Shown here piece by piece: positions 50,413 through 59,473 of a stretch of 64,000 bases of DNA. The stretch comes from Dietzia natronolimnaea (lineage in GTDB: Bacteria; Actinomycetota; Actinomycetes; Mycobacteriales; Mycobacteriaceae). Position numbers and translations under genes: made by a program. The notes under the pieces were generated by a model. It ran no database searches and was not told the origin of the DNA. It saw only the letters and a program-made list of their open reading frames with translations. The stretch lies in assembly GCF_039525805.1 (NCBI RefSeq), contig NZ_BAAAHZ010000003.1; one strand, given 5' to 3'. How positions within the stretch are numbered: the stretch's first letter is position 1; each line of letters begins with the position of its first letter.

Positions 50413-52080
50413 TCAGGAGGTCAGTCCGAACACCCACACCAGGAGGGTCATGGTGACGAGCGTGATGAGCACGATCCCCACGAGGTTGAGCCACACCCCG
50501 CCGCGGATCATCTGGCCGATCGTCACGTATCCGGATCCGTACGCGATGGCGTTGGGCGGGGTCGCCACCGGCAGCATGAACGCGCAGGTGGCGGCCAGGG
50601 CGACCGGGACCGCCAGCAGCATCGGGTCGAGCCCGAGACCCAGCGCCACCCCACCCGCGACCGGCAGGAACGTCGCGGCGGTCGCGGTGTTGCTGGTCAG
50701 TTCGGTCAGGATGAGGACCCCGCCGGCGGCGACGACGACCAGCAGGACGACCGGCAGGCCACCGAGGGCGGCGGACTTCTCACCGATCCAGTCGGTGAGC
50801 CCGGACCCGGAGAACTGGGCCGACAGCGCCAGCCCGCCGCCGAAGAGCAGGAGCACCCCCCAGGGCAGGGCGAGCGCGGCCTCCCACGTCAACAGACGAA
50901 CGCCACGCGCGGTGCCGGCGGGGAGCAGGAACAGCACGAGTCCGGCGATCAACGCGATCCCCGCGTCGGAGACGGGCGGGTCCTCCCACACCAACGGCAC
51001 GGTCACCCACGCGACGGCGGCGGCGACGAACACGGCCAGGACGCGTTTCTCGCCCGACGAGATGGGGCCGAGGCTGCGCAGCTCGTCGTCGAACAGTTGC
51101 CGCCCCCCGGGGATCCGCTCCACCTCCGGCTTGAACAGCACCTTGGTGAGCAGGAACCAGGCGACCAGGAGCATCACGATCGACAGTGGGAGACCCACCA
51201 TCATCCACCGGCCGAAACCCAGGATGATGCCGTGCTCGCTCTCGAGGTAGCCGGCGAGCAGGGTGTTGGGCGGGGTTCCGATGATCGTCGCCAGCGATCC
51301 GATCGACGCGGCGTAGGCGATGCCCAACATGAGGGCGGTCCCGAAGTTCGACCGGATGACGGCCTTCTTGACCTCGTCGGACGTCGGGTCCGACGAGGAG
51401 TCCATCCGGGGCATCGACCCCTCGGGGTCGTCCTCCTGCCCTCCGGACCCGTTCCCGCCCAGTTCGGAGGCGAGCATGAGGACGGAGACGCCGATCGGCA
51501 GCATCATCACGGCCGTGGCGGTGTTGGACACCCACATGCTCAGGAAGCCGGTCGCGATCATGAACCCGGCGATGACCCGTGTCGAGCGGGTGCCCATCGC
51601 CCGGACCGTCAGCAGGGCGATCCGTCGGTGCAGGTTCCACCTCTGCATGGCGATCGCGATGAGGAATCCGCCCATGAACAGGAAGATGATGTTGTTCCCG
51701 TACTGGGCGCCGACGTCGTCGACCGAGATGTCCTGACCCAGCACCGGGAACGCGATGAGCGGCACCAGCGCCGTGGCGGGGATGGGGATGCACTCGGTCA
51801 TCCACCAGATCCCCAGCAGCACCGCCACGGCAGCGGTCAGTCGCGCGTTGTGCTCCAGGTCCCCCGGCATGACCGTGTAGACCAGCACCGCGGCCGCGAC
51901 CCCGGCGACGGTCCCGATCACACTGCGGACGAACTCGCCGCGGGGCACGGCGCCGTCGCGCTCACCGGGCGACTTCTGCTCGATCTCCGCGCCGCGGTCC
52001 GGGTCCGGGTCCAGGCCGCTCAGGTGGGGGGCCATGACCATCCTCCGGCCCCTCGGCCGATCACGGTCGCCGGTTGCCAT
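50413..52080 (-). CDS. DASS/SLC13 family sodium-coupled dicarboxylate transporter
   Basis: A 555-residue membrane carrier of the VcINDY type. Both sodium/substrate-site Ser-Asn-Thr motifs are present, SNTATAVMMLP in the first half and SNTATAATFLP in the second. About eleven helices are visible, and the end LPVATPPNAIAYGSGYVTIGQMI is characteristic. It imports C4-dicarboxylates, citrate or sulfate-like anions. The N-terminal 45 residues are hydrophilic, and several in-frame ATGs (residues 1, 14, 16) make the exact start uncertain. Confidence 0.92.
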   Translation of the reverse strand: MATGDRDRPRGRRMVMAPHLSGLDPDPDRGAEIEQKSPGERDGAVPRGEFVRSVIGTVAGVAAAVLVYTVMPGDLEHNARLTAAVAVLLGIWWMTECIPIPATALVPLIAFPVLGQDISVDDVGAQYGNNIIFLFMGGFLIAIAMQRWNLHRRIALLTVRAMGTRSTRVIAGFMIATGFLSMWVSNTATAVMMLPIGVSVLMLASELGGNGSGGQEDDPEGSMPRMDSSSDPTSDEVKKAVIRSNFGTALMLGIAYAASIGSLATIIGTPPNTLLAGYLESEHGIILGFGRWMMVGLPLSIVMLLVAWFLLTKVLFKPEVERIPGGRQLFDDELRSLGPISSGEKRVLAVFVAAAVAWVTVPLVWEDPPVSDAGIALIAGLVLFLLPAGTARGVRLLTWEAALALPWGVLLLFGGGLALSAQFSGSGLTDWIGEKSAALGGLPVVLLVVVAAGGVLILTELTSNTATAATFLPVAGGVALGLGLDPMLLAVPVALAATCAFMLPVATPPNAIAYGSGYVTIGQMIRGGVWLNLVGIVLITLVTMTLLVWVFGLTS

Positions 52081-52172
52081 CGCCTTCTCCCTCGCGCGCC
52101 ACGCGTCCCGGAGCGGCCCCCCGGGACATTCGTGTACTCACCGTAAACGCGATCCCGGCGCGGGTCAGCCGA

Positions 52173-53627
52173 TCAGCCCCCGAGCGACCCCAGCGGCGCC
52201 GAACCGAGCGCCCCCGAGCCCATCGAGAGCGACCCGTCGGGGGCCACCTCGAGGCCGAACACGGCGAGCTCGCGAGCCGGGCCGCCGGCGTCGCCCACGG
52301 ACACGACGAGCTCGTACCGCCCCGGGGTCATCGGGGCAGCGGGGCGCAGGGTCAGCGCGCGGGTCACGGTCGCACCCGCACCGACGGCCTGGGGGACGGA
52401 CGGCAGCGCCTGCCCGTCGACGAGCACGGGCAACTCGACCCGGCGCTTGTCGGGTCCGGTGAGTGCGGCGCGCAGGTCGCCGGAGTAGGCGGACCCCGTC
52501 GAGTCCATCCGGACCGAGGCGTCGAGCACCTGTCCGTCCCGGTCCGGCCGGAGCACCGCACCACCCACCGCCGTGAGCCGTACGGGCAGGGAGACGACGG
52601 GATCGGCGGACCGGGTCGAGGACGGGGTGCCGTCCCCGACCACGGGCCACCCGCCGACCCAGTCCAGGCGGTCGAGCATCATGTAGCGCCGCTGCACCCC
52701 GTTGGGGAGCACGGCGCTGCCGCGGGGGGCGGCGTGATAGAGCATCCAGTCCTGCCCCGCGTCGTCGGTGGTCACGTCGACGTGACCCGGTCCCACCCAG
52801 TCGGCGTCACCCTTGAGGATCACGTCGCCGGGCAGCGGGGAACCCGGCCCCTGCACCAACGGGCGCTGTTGCCGATCGGAGTACGGGCCCATCACGTCGT
52901 CGGCGCGGCCACCCAACACCCGGTACTGGGACTGCTCGCCGTTACAACACAGCCCAGCACTGGTGAACAGGTGCGTCCTGCCCTCGCGGCTGACGACGGC
53001 GGGGGCCTCGACGCCCGTACCGGCCACCAGGACGGGGTCGCCGATCAGAGCTGTCCCCGCTGGGTTCATCCGCACCGCGTGGATCCCCTCGAAGTTCCCC
53101 ATGAACATGACCGGGCCGTCGGCCGTGAACACCACCTCGGGGTCCATCGGATCCAGATCCCGATAAGGCGCGTCGGCCCCGTAGCAGACGATCGGCGCAC
53201 CGCCGTGGGTCCACGGGCCCTCGATCCCGGGCGCGGTGGCCATCCCGATACAGGGGGCCGGCCCGCCGGTCGTGTAGTACATGACGGCTCCGGCGTCGGT
53301 GACGTGGACGTCCGGCGCCCACAGGTACGACCCCGACGGTGCCCACGAGGGACGGGATCCGAAGGCGTCCCCCACGTACTCCCACTCGACCAGGTCGAAG
53401 GACCGGAAGTGCGGGACCAGCCGGTACCCGGCACCGTCCGACCAGTCGTCCGAGGACGCGTAGACGTGGAAGGCGCCGTCCGCTCCCCTCTGGACCGACG
53501 GGTCCGGGGCGATGGAGGAGATCACCGGGTTCGCGGCCGCGGGCACCGCCGCGGTGGCGGACACGAGGGGGACGACGACGGCCAGCGCGGCGGCGCCGAG
53601 GGCGCGCGCTCCTCGCGAAGTTTTCAT
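52173..53627 (-). CDS. secreted glycoside hydrolase family 43-like protein
   Basis: A 484-residue exported protein. The signal peptide covers residues 1-32 (ALGAAALAVVVPLVSATAAV, cleavage near AAA-N). A five-bladed beta-propeller of GH43 type carries a probable catalytic set: Asp42 in IAPDPSV, Asp162 in DPMDPEVVF and Glu207 in GTGVEAPAVV. Residues from about 345 form a separate beta-sandwich-like tail. GH43 enzymes release arabinose or xylose from arabinan or xylan. In an organism with arabinogalactan an envelope substrate is conceivable, but plant polysaccharide is the conservative reading. It lies upstream of the DASS gene on the same strand. Confidence 0.86.
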   Translation of the reverse strand: MKTSRGARALGAAALAVVVPLVSATAAVPAAANPVISSIAPDPSVQRGADGAFHVYASSDDWSDGAGYRLVPHFRSFDLVEWEYVGDAFGSRPSWAPSGSYLWAPDVHVTDAGAVMYYTTGGPAPCIGMATAPGIEGPWTHGGAPIVCYGADAPYRDLDPMDPEVVFTADGPVMFMGNFEGIHAVRMNPAGTALIGDPVLVAGTGVEAPAVVSREGRTHLFTSAGLCCNGEQSQYRVLGGRADDVMGPYSDRQQRPLVQGPGSPLPGDVILKGDADWVGPGHVDVTTDDAGQDWMLYHAAPRGSAVLPNGVQRRYMMLDRLDWVGGWPVVGDGTPSSTRSADPVVSLPVRLTAVGGAVLRPDRDGQVLDASVRMDSTGSAYSGDLRAALTGPDKRRVELPVLVDGQALPSVPQAVGAGATVTRALTLRPAAPMTPGRYELVVSVGDAGGPARELAVFGLEVAPDGSLSMGSGALGSAPLGSLGG

Positions 53628-53703
53628 CGGCCGAGCATAGACCCATGAACCGTCTTTATGTGACCGTACGTAACTCCCGGTTGGAACCCCCGCCCCGCGC
53701 TCG

Positions 53704-55347
53704 CTATCTCACCCCGCGCTCCTTGCGCAGCAGGAACCGCTGGATCTTGCCCGACGGCGTCTTGGGCAGCTCACGGGCGAAGTGGACCTTCCGGGGGAAC
53801 GCGTGGGCCGCGAACTCCGTCTTGACCCACTTCTGCAGTTCGTCCGCCTTGTCGTCGTCACCCTCGACACCCTCGCGCAGCACGACGTACGCCTCGAGTA
53901 CCTCACCGGCCAGTTCGTCGGGGACGCCGATGATCGCCGACTCCAGCACGTCCGGGTGCTTGGCCAGGACGGACTCCACGTCGAACGGGCCGATCCGGTA
54001 GCCGGACATGATGATCACGTCGTCGTCGCGGCTGGAGAAGTAGAAATGACCGTCGGCGTCGAGCTTGGCCGCGTCGCCCGTGTAGTACCAGCGGCCGTCC
54101 GCGCTGAACCGCTCGGCCGTCTTCTCGGGCGCGTCGTGGTACCCCGTGAACCACATGAGCGGGCTGGCGGGGACGTCGATCGCGACCCGGCCGAGCTCCC
54201 CCACCGGCGCGGTCTCGTCGGAGTCGGCCGCGAGCACGGTGCACCCCCACCCGGGAAGCGGCACTCCCATGGACCCGGGACGGACGTCCTCGCGCAGCGA
54301 GTCGTGCCAGGGGTTGATGATGAACATCCCGTGCTCGGTCTGGCCGTACTGGTCCCGGACCTCGACACCGAACTGCTCGATCGACCACTCGATCACCTCC
54401 GGGGTGAGCGGCTCACCGGCGGCGGAGGCCCGGCGGAGCCTCACGTCCGGCGCGATGTCGCGCTTGGCGCGCATCGTCCGGTAGACCGTCGGCGCCGCCG
54501 CGAAGTTGGTGACCCCGTAGTACTGCAGGACGGCGAACGCCAACTCCGGGGTGTAGCGGGCGTGGAGGAGCAGGCTGCGGCGGCCCACCGCCAGCGGACC
54601 GAGGATGCCGTAGTAGAGGCCGTACGCCCAGCCCGGATCGGCACCGTTCCAGAACACGTCGTCGGCGCGCACGTCCAGACCGGTCTCGATGTACTGGTGG
54701 AACGCGGCGAGCGCGCGGACGGGGACGACGACCCCCTTGGGGGTGCCGGTGGTGCCCGAGGTGAAGAGCATCACCATCCCGGCGTCCGGGCCGGTGACCG
54801 CGGCGCCGCGACCGGGCTCCTGGTCGCCGACGATCGTGTCGAGATCGAGGTCTCCCTCCCGGGCACCGGGGCAGTCCGCCAGCCCGGCCACGACCACCGG
54901 GACGGATGTGCTCTCGAGCTTCCCCCGCTGGTCGGCGTCGGACACGATCACCCGGGCGTCGCCGCCGGTGATCCGCATCTCGATGGCGGGCCAGGCGAAC
55001 GCGGTGAACAGCGGCATGTGCACCGCGCCCAGGCGCCAGATCCCCATGAGCGTGAACACCAGGTCCGCGGACTTGGCCATGAGCGTGGCGACCCGGTCCC
55101 CCTCGCCCACACCGAGAGCCGCCAGGGCGGCGGCCACCTTCTCGCTCCCGACCTTCAGCTCGCCGTAGGTGATGTCGCGACCGGACAGGTCGGCGTCGAT
55201 CACGGTGAAGGCCACGGCGTCGGGGTCGTGGCGGTCGCACAGGAACTCCGCCGCACTCGCACCGGGGACGTCGTAGATCGCCAGGAGCTCGTCCGGGGAC
55301 AGGGGCGTACCGGTGGGCGGCGTGGTCTCGGTCGTATCTGCAGACAT
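53704..55347 (-). CDS. AMP-forming acyl-CoA synthetase (acetyl/medium-chain type)
   Basis: A 547-residue ANL-superfamily ligase that activates a short or medium acid with ATP and CoA. Motifs are A3 MLFTSGTTGTPKGVVV, A5 DQYGQTEHG, A7 YYTGDAAKLDADGHF, A8 SGYRIGPFDVESVL and the catalytic Lys in the end motif PKTPSGKIQRFLLR. It resembles acetate/propionate-type AcsA relatives. The ATG at 55347 (MSADTTET) lies in the centre of a 26-bp palindrome; a longer frame upstream is non-coding. It is divergent from the acyl-CoA dehydrogenase gene. Confidence 0.93.
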   Translation of the reverse strand: MSADTTETTPPTGTPLSPDELLAIYDVPGASAAEFLCDRHDPDAVAFTVIDADLSGRDITYGELKVGSEKVAAALAALGVGEGDRVATLMAKSADLVFTLMGIWRLGAVHMPLFTAFAWPAIEMRITGGDARVIVSDADQRGKLESTSVPVVVAGLADCPGAREGDLDLDTIVGDQEPGRGAAVTGPDAGMVMLFTSGTTGTPKGVVVPVRALAAFHQYIETGLDVRADDVFWNGADPGWAYGLYYGILGPLAVGRRSLLLHARYTPELAFAVLQYYGVTNFAAAPTVYRTMRAKRDIAPDVRLRRASAAGEPLTPEVIEWSIEQFGVEVRDQYGQTEHGMFIINPWHDSLREDVRPGSMGVPLPGWGCTVLAADSDETAPVGELGRVAIDVPASPLMWFTGYHDAPEKTAERFSADGRWYYTGDAAKLDADGHFYFSSRDDDVIIMSGYRIGPFDVESVLAKHPDVLESAIIGVPDELAGEVLEAYVVLREGVEGDDDKADELQKWVKTEFAAHAFPRKVHFARELPKTPSGKIQRFLLRKERGVR

Positions 55348-55359
55348 GTCTGCAGATAC
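55334..55359. promoter_or_regulatory. 26-bp perfect palindrome over the acyl-CoA synthetase start codon
   Basis: Two TCTGCAGA boxes flank ACATGT, with GTA/TAC at the outer ends; all 13 base pairs of the dyad are perfect. The synthetase ATG lies in its centre on the minus strand, and an ATG also occurs on the plus strand, so both strands read MSADT. Another CTGCAG follows at about 55363. It is placed to repress the synthetase and possibly the divergent dehydrogenase, 143 nt away. Confidence 0.75.
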
Positions 55360-55489
55360 TGCTGCAGAGGCCCGCCGCACACCACCCACCGACGGGCACC
55401 CCCGCTTTCGGGGCTGGTACGACTGCTCCGGAGCCGTGCACTCTAATGGGACCACCCGACGATTCCCGCACGTACCCGGAAGGACTCCC

Positions 55490-56629
55490 ATGGCCGTCGA
55501 CCGACTGCTCCCCAGCGACGAGGCGTACGAACTCCTCGACATGACCCGCTCGGTCGCGGACAAGCTGCTCGAGCCGATCGCGGCCGAGCACGAGCGGAAC
55601 CACACCTATCCCAAGGGGCTCTTCGCGCAACTCGGCGAGGTGGGCCTGCTGGGGCTGCCCTATCCGGAGGAGTTCGGCGGCGGCGACCAGCCGTACGAGG
55701 TGTACCTGCAGGTGCTGGAGGAGCTCGGTGCCCGGTGGGCGGCTGTCGCCGTCGCGACGAGCGTGCACGGTCTGTCCTGCTTCCCCCTGGCCACCGCCGG
55801 CTCCGACGAGCAGAAGGCCGAGTGGCTGCCCGGGATGCTCGCCGGCGAGCAGATCGGCGCGTATTCGCTCTCGGAGCCACAGGCCGGGTCGGACGCGGCG
55901 GCGCTGCGGTGCCGCGCCGAGCGCGAGGGTGACGAGTTCGTGGTCACCGGCACCAAGTCCTGGATCACGCACGGTGGGATCGCGGACGTGTACAACACCT
56001 TCGTCCGCACCGGCGAGGGGTCCCGCGGCATCTCGTGTCTCCTGGTCCCCCGCGACACCGAGAACCTGACGTTCGGGAAGCCCGAGGACAAGATGGGCCT
56101 GAACGGTGTCCCCACCACCACCGCCGCCTACGAGGGCGCCCGGGTCGACGCCGCCCGTCTCCTGGGCGCCGAGGGCGACGGACTGCGCATCGCGTTCTCC
56201 GCCCTGGACTCGGGCCGGCTCGGGATCGCCGCGGTGGCCACCGGCATCGCGCAGCGGGCACTCGACGACGCGGTCGCCTACGCCAATGAGCGCGAGGCGT
56301 TCGGCAAGACCATCATCGGCCACCAGGGCCTGGGCTTCCTGCTGGCGGACATGGCCGCGGCCGTGACCTCCGCCCGCGCCACGTACCTCGACGCCGCCCG
56401 ACGCAAGGACGCCGGCCGTCCCTACTCCCGCCAGGCCTCGATCGCCAAGCTCACCGCCACGGACGCGGCGATGAAGGTCACGACGGACGCGGTCCAGGTG
56501 CTCGGCGGCGTCGGCTACACCCGGGAGTTCCCCGTGGAGCGGTACATGCGCGAGGCCAAGATCACCCAGATCTTCGAGGGCACCAACCAGATCCAGCGAC
56601 TGGTGATCGCCCGCGACCTCGCCGTCTGA
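55490..56629 (+). CDS. acyl-CoA dehydrogenase
   Basis: A 379-residue flavoprotein introducing the alpha-beta double bond of acyl-CoA in fatty or branched acid degradation. It has the FAD-site YSLSEPQAGSDAAAL and SWITHGGIADVYN, LGGVGYTREFPVERYMR, and the catalytic Glu of the EGTNQIQR motif near the C-terminus. The ATG at 55490 has GGAAGG 8 nt upstream. The frame is open back to the palindrome ATG at 55346, but the 48-codon extension is not family-like. It is divergent from the synthetase gene, forming a catabolic pair. Confidence 0.94.
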   Translation: MAVDRLLPSDEAYELLDMTRSVADKLLEPIAAEHERNHTYPKGLFAQLGEVGLLGLPYPEEFGGGDQPYEVYLQVLEELGARWAAVAVATSVHGLSCFPLATAGSDEQKAEWLPGMLAGEQIGAYSLSEPQAGSDAAALRCRAEREGDEFVVTGTKSWITHGGIADVYNTFVRTGEGSRGISCLLVPRDTENLTFGKPEDKMGLNGVPTTTAAYEGARVDAARLLGAEGDGLRIAFSALDSGRLGIAAVATGIAQRALDDAVAYANEREAFGKTIIGHQGLGFLLADMAAAVTSARATYLDAARRKDAGRPYSRQASIAKLTATDAAMKVTTDAVQVLGGVGYTREFPVERYMREAKITQIFEGTNQIQRLVIARDLAV

Positions 56630-56673
56630 GTCCCCGGCGGCCCGTCCGGCCCGGAGCGCCTAAGGTTGGCGGC

Positions 56674-57228
56674 ATGTCCTCCCTCCCCGACGCCTCCGCT
56701 CCCGCGGGCACCGAGTACGTGGTCCTCCTCTCGGAGGACGGCCAGCCCGTCGGCACCGCGGACAAGGCCACCGTCCACACCACCGACACCCCGCTGCATC
56801 TGGCGTTCTCGTGCCACGTGGTCGACGAGGAGGGCCGCGTCCTGCTCACCCGTCGCGCGCTGCACAAGCGCGCCTGGCCGGGTGTGTGGACCAACTCGTT
56901 CTGCGGTCACCCCGCACCGGGCGAGGACCCCGCCGAGGCGATAGTGCGACGGGCAGAACAGGAACTCGGGACGCGCGTGGACGGGATCGAGCCGGCGTTG
57001 CCGGACTTCCGGTACCGGGCGGTGGACGACTCCGGGATCGTGGAGAACGAGATCTGCCCCGTGTTCACCGCCCGCATCCGCGCCGACCTGGCCCCGCGGG
57101 CGGACGAGGTGTGTGCCCACCACTGGGCCCGGCCCGAGGACGTGCGCAAGGCCATCGACGCGACGCCGTTCGCGTTCAGCCCCTGGCTGGTCGCGCAGGC
57201 GCCGCGCATGGCCCTTTACGCTCGTTGA
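56674..57228 (+). CDS. idi: isopentenyl-diphosphate delta-isomerase (type I)
   Basis: Interconverts IPP and DMAPP for isoprenoid synthesis. The 184-residue Nudix-fold protein has the catalytic Cys77 in TNSFCGHP, metal ligand His79, the Nudix-like segment EDPAEAIVRRAEQELG, and catalytic Glu124/Glu126 in ENEICPV. The length is typical of bacterial type I Idi. It follows the dehydrogenase gene by 44 nt. The stop codon is in the first unit of a tandem repeat. Confidence 0.95.
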   Translation: MSSLPDASAPAGTEYVVLLSEDGQPVGTADKATVHTTDTPLHLAFSCHVVDEEGRVLLTRRALHKRAWPGVWTNSFCGHPAPGEDPAEAIVRRAEQELGTRVDGIEPALPDFRYRAVDDSGIVENEICPVFTARIRADLAPRADEVCAHHWARPEDVRKAIDATPFAFSPWLVAQAPRMALYAR

Positions 57229-57282
57229 GGACGGGCTCGTTGAGGACGGGCTCGGTGAGGACAGGCGCGTTGAGGACGGCGG
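57223..57282. repeat. four tandem copies of a 15-bp unit after idi
   Basis: Units of CGTTGAGGACGGGCT start at 57223, 57238, 57253 and 57268; the first two are identical and the others have 2-4 changes. The idi stop codon (TGA, 57226-57228) is in unit 1, and unit copies repeat it in the same frame. Confidence 0.92.
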
Positions 57283-57312
57283 ATCGGCCGTCAGCCCGGC
57301 GGGCTGCCGCCG

Positions 57313-58569
57313 TCAGCCCGGGATGCTGATGTGTCCCTCCTCGGCCGCCAGGCCGATGTCGCGACGGAAGTGACCGCCGCCCAGCTCGACCCCGTCGAGG
57401 ATCCGGTAGGCCTCCGCGCGCGCGGCGGCGAGGTCGGGACCGGTCCCGACGACCGACAGGACCCGCCCCCCGGCCGAGACCAGTCGCCCGTTCTCGTCCC
57501 GGGCCGTCCCGGCGTGGAAGACCCCCGGCTGCTCGGCGCCCTCGATCACGTCCCCCCGGCGTGGCGAGGACGGGTAGTTCTCCGCGGCCAGCACGACGGT
57601 CACGGCGGCGCCGTCGCGCCACACCAGCGGAGGCAGCTCGGCGAGACGGCCGGTGGCCACCGCGTGGAGGGCCTGCCCCAGGGGCGACTCCAGTAGCGCC
57701 AGGACCGCCTGCGTCTCGGGATCACCGAAACGGCAGTTGAACTCCACGACCTCGGGGCCGGACGTGGTGATCGCCAGACCCGCGTACAGGAGACCGGAGA
57801 AGCCGCATCCCCGTGCGACCATCTCGCGGGCGACCGGCTCACACACCTCGGAGACGATCCGGTCGACCATCCCCTGCGGCAGCCACGGCAGGGGGGTGTA
57901 GGCACCCATCCCGCCGGTGTTGGGTCCGCGGTCCCCCTCCCCGACACGCTTGTGATCCTGAGCGGGGAGGAGCGGGACCACCGTCTCGCCGTCCACGAGA
58001 CAGAACAGCGACACCTCGGGGCCGTCGAGGAAGGACTCGAGCAGAACCGGGTGCCCGTCGTCCAGGCAGGCGAGCGCGTGGGCGTGCGCGGCGGCGCGGT
58101 CGGGCGTGACCACGACCCCCTTGCCGGCCGCGAGGCCGTCGTCCTTGACCACCCAGGTGGGGCCGAACCGGTCGAGCGCCTCGTCCAGGTCGGCGGGCGA
58201 GTCGACGACCTCGGCGCGCGCCGTGCGGACCCCCGCCGCGGCCATGACGTCCTTGGCGAAGGCCTTGGAGCCCTCGATCCGGGCGGCCTCGGCCGAGGGA
58301 CCGAACACCGGGACGCCGGCCGCGCGGAGGGCATCGGCCACCCCCGCCACCAGCGGCACCTCGGGGCCGATGACGACCAGGTCCACCTCGAGCCGCCGCG
58401 CCAACGCGGAGACCGCCGAGGGATCCGTCACCGACGCGTCGTGACACGTGGCCTGCACCATGCCGGGGTTGCCCGGCGCGGCGTGGAGCTCCGTCACCGC
58501 GGGATCCGCGGCGAGGGCGACGAGGATGGCGTGCTCACGGGCACCGGAACCGATCACGAGAATTCGCAC
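57313..58569 (-). CDS. purD: phosphoribosylamine-glycine ligase (GAR synthetase)
   Basis: PurD couples glycine to phosphoribosylamine with ATP, the second purine step. The 418-residue ATP-grasp enzyme begins with the family start VRILVIGSGAREHA (GTG) and contains HAAPGNPGMVQ, VVIGPEVPLVAGVADAL, the ATP-grasp loop VVKDDGLAAGKGVVV, and the conserved VLAAENYPSSPRRGDVIEG and VEFNCRFGDPETQ. Another GTG 9 nt upstream (58578) could serve as the start. It is convergent with idi. Confidence 0.95.
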   Translation of the reverse strand: MRILVIGSGAREHAILVALAADPAVTELHAAPGNPGMVQATCHDASVTDPSAVSALARRLEVDLVVIGPEVPLVAGVADALRAAGVPVFGPSAEAARIEGSKAFAKDVMAAAGVRTARAEVVDSPADLDEALDRFGPTWVVKDDGLAAGKGVVVTPDRAAAHAHALACLDDGHPVLLESFLDGPEVSLFCLVDGETVVPLLPAQDHKRVGEGDRGPNTGGMGAYTPLPWLPQGMVDRIVSEVCEPVAREMVARGCGFSGLLYAGLAITTSGPEVVEFNCRFGDPETQAVLALLESPLGQALHAVATGRLAELPPLVWRDGAAVTVVLAAENYPSSPRRGDVIEGAEQPGVFHAGTARDENGRLVSAGGRVLSVVGTGPDLAAARAEAYRILDGVELGGGHFRRDIGLAAEEGHISIPG

Positions 58570-58641
58570 AGCGACCACAGTAGTCGCGCCCCCCGGTCGA
58601 CGTGACCCGGCACGGCCGGTGCGGGCGTCGTCGGGTGGACC

Positions 58642-59346
58642 TCAGCTCGGCAGGTCGGTCGCGATCCCGTCCGGCAACGTGGCCTCATCGCGGATCCGCA
58701 GCCCCTCCGCGGTGAGCATGTCCGTCATGCAGAGATCGAGCGTGCGCGCCGTCGCGTGGTCCGCCTCCGGGGTCCCCATCGGCTTGAGCCCGAACATCGC
58801 GTGCGAACAGAGGCCGTCGATCCCCGCCCACAGGACGCGCTGGTCCCTGATCCTCGTCCCCGGACGGAAGATCCCCGCCGTGATCCCGCGGTCGACGATC
58901 TGCTGCATGATCTCGGCGACGTCCGAGGCCGCGAACGCGACCGTCGACGACTCCCCGAGAGTCTCGACCATCATCCGCGCCCAGGCGGGCTCCGCGACCG
59001 TGAACTCCACGATCGCGATCCCCGCGTTGCGGAGGTCCAGGTAGGCCGCGAGCCCCGGGGCCGACTCCGCGCCGGTGACCCCCGGGAGGGCGACACGCTC
59101 ACCCATCGCGGCGAACCCGCGGGCCGAGACCTCCTCGACCAGCTGCTGCCGGTTGGTGAAGTGCCGGTAGGCGGCGGTGGCCGACACCCCGATGACCGGC
59201 GCGATCTCCCGCAGCACGATCGCCTTCTCCCCCGAGGACCGCGCCCGCGTGGTGGCCTCGTGGATGATCGCGTTCCGCAGGTCACCGTGGTGGTAGGACT
59301 TCTTCTTGGCGGTGTCGTCCGCCGTCGGTGCCGTTGCCTCGATCAT
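58642..59346 (-). CDS. TetR-family transcriptional regulator
   Basis: A 234-residue repressor. The N-terminal DNA-binding domain is YHHGDLRNAIIHEATTRARS, then LREIAPVIGVSATAAYRHFTN with the recognition helix, followed by a helical ligand-binding domain of the TetR_C_33/WHG type. The ATG at 59346 has GGAGGG 7 nt upstream and is preferred to one 6 codons earlier. The ligand and targets are unknown; the HIT gene diverges from it. I see no copy of the 55.3-kb palindrome in its own promoter region. Confidence 0.9.
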   Translation of the reverse strand: MIEATAPTADDTAKKKSYHHGDLRNAIIHEATTRARSSGEKAIVLREIAPVIGVSATAAYRHFTNRQQLVEEVSARGFAAMGERVALPGVTGAESAPGLAAYLDLRNAGIAIVEFTVAEPAWARMMVETLGESSTVAFAASDVAEIMQQIVDRGITAGIFRPGTRIRDQRVLWAGIDGLCSHAMFGLKPMGTPEADHATARTLDLCMTDMLTAEGLRIRDEATLPDGIATDLPS

Positions 59347-59473
59347 CTGCCGTCCCTCCGCCATCCTCTAAGGACCGTTCGCCGCTCGATGTCCGGGTGG
59401 CGTACCCCTCATTACATCACGAACCGCCGCGCATCAGCGGCAAGCGGCCGCCCCGGATGGTTAGGCTGGGAGC

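Noticed and set aside
52106..52126. TCCCGG...CCGGGA hairpin between GH43 and DASS genes
   Set aside because: Six-bp stem with GC-only flanks and no T-tract; too weak to call a terminator.
55346..55489. 48-codon N-terminal extension of the acyl-CoA dehydrogenase from the palindrome ATG
   Set aside because: The extension is Pro/Arg-rich and not family-like, and a good ribosome-binding site precedes the ATG at 55490.
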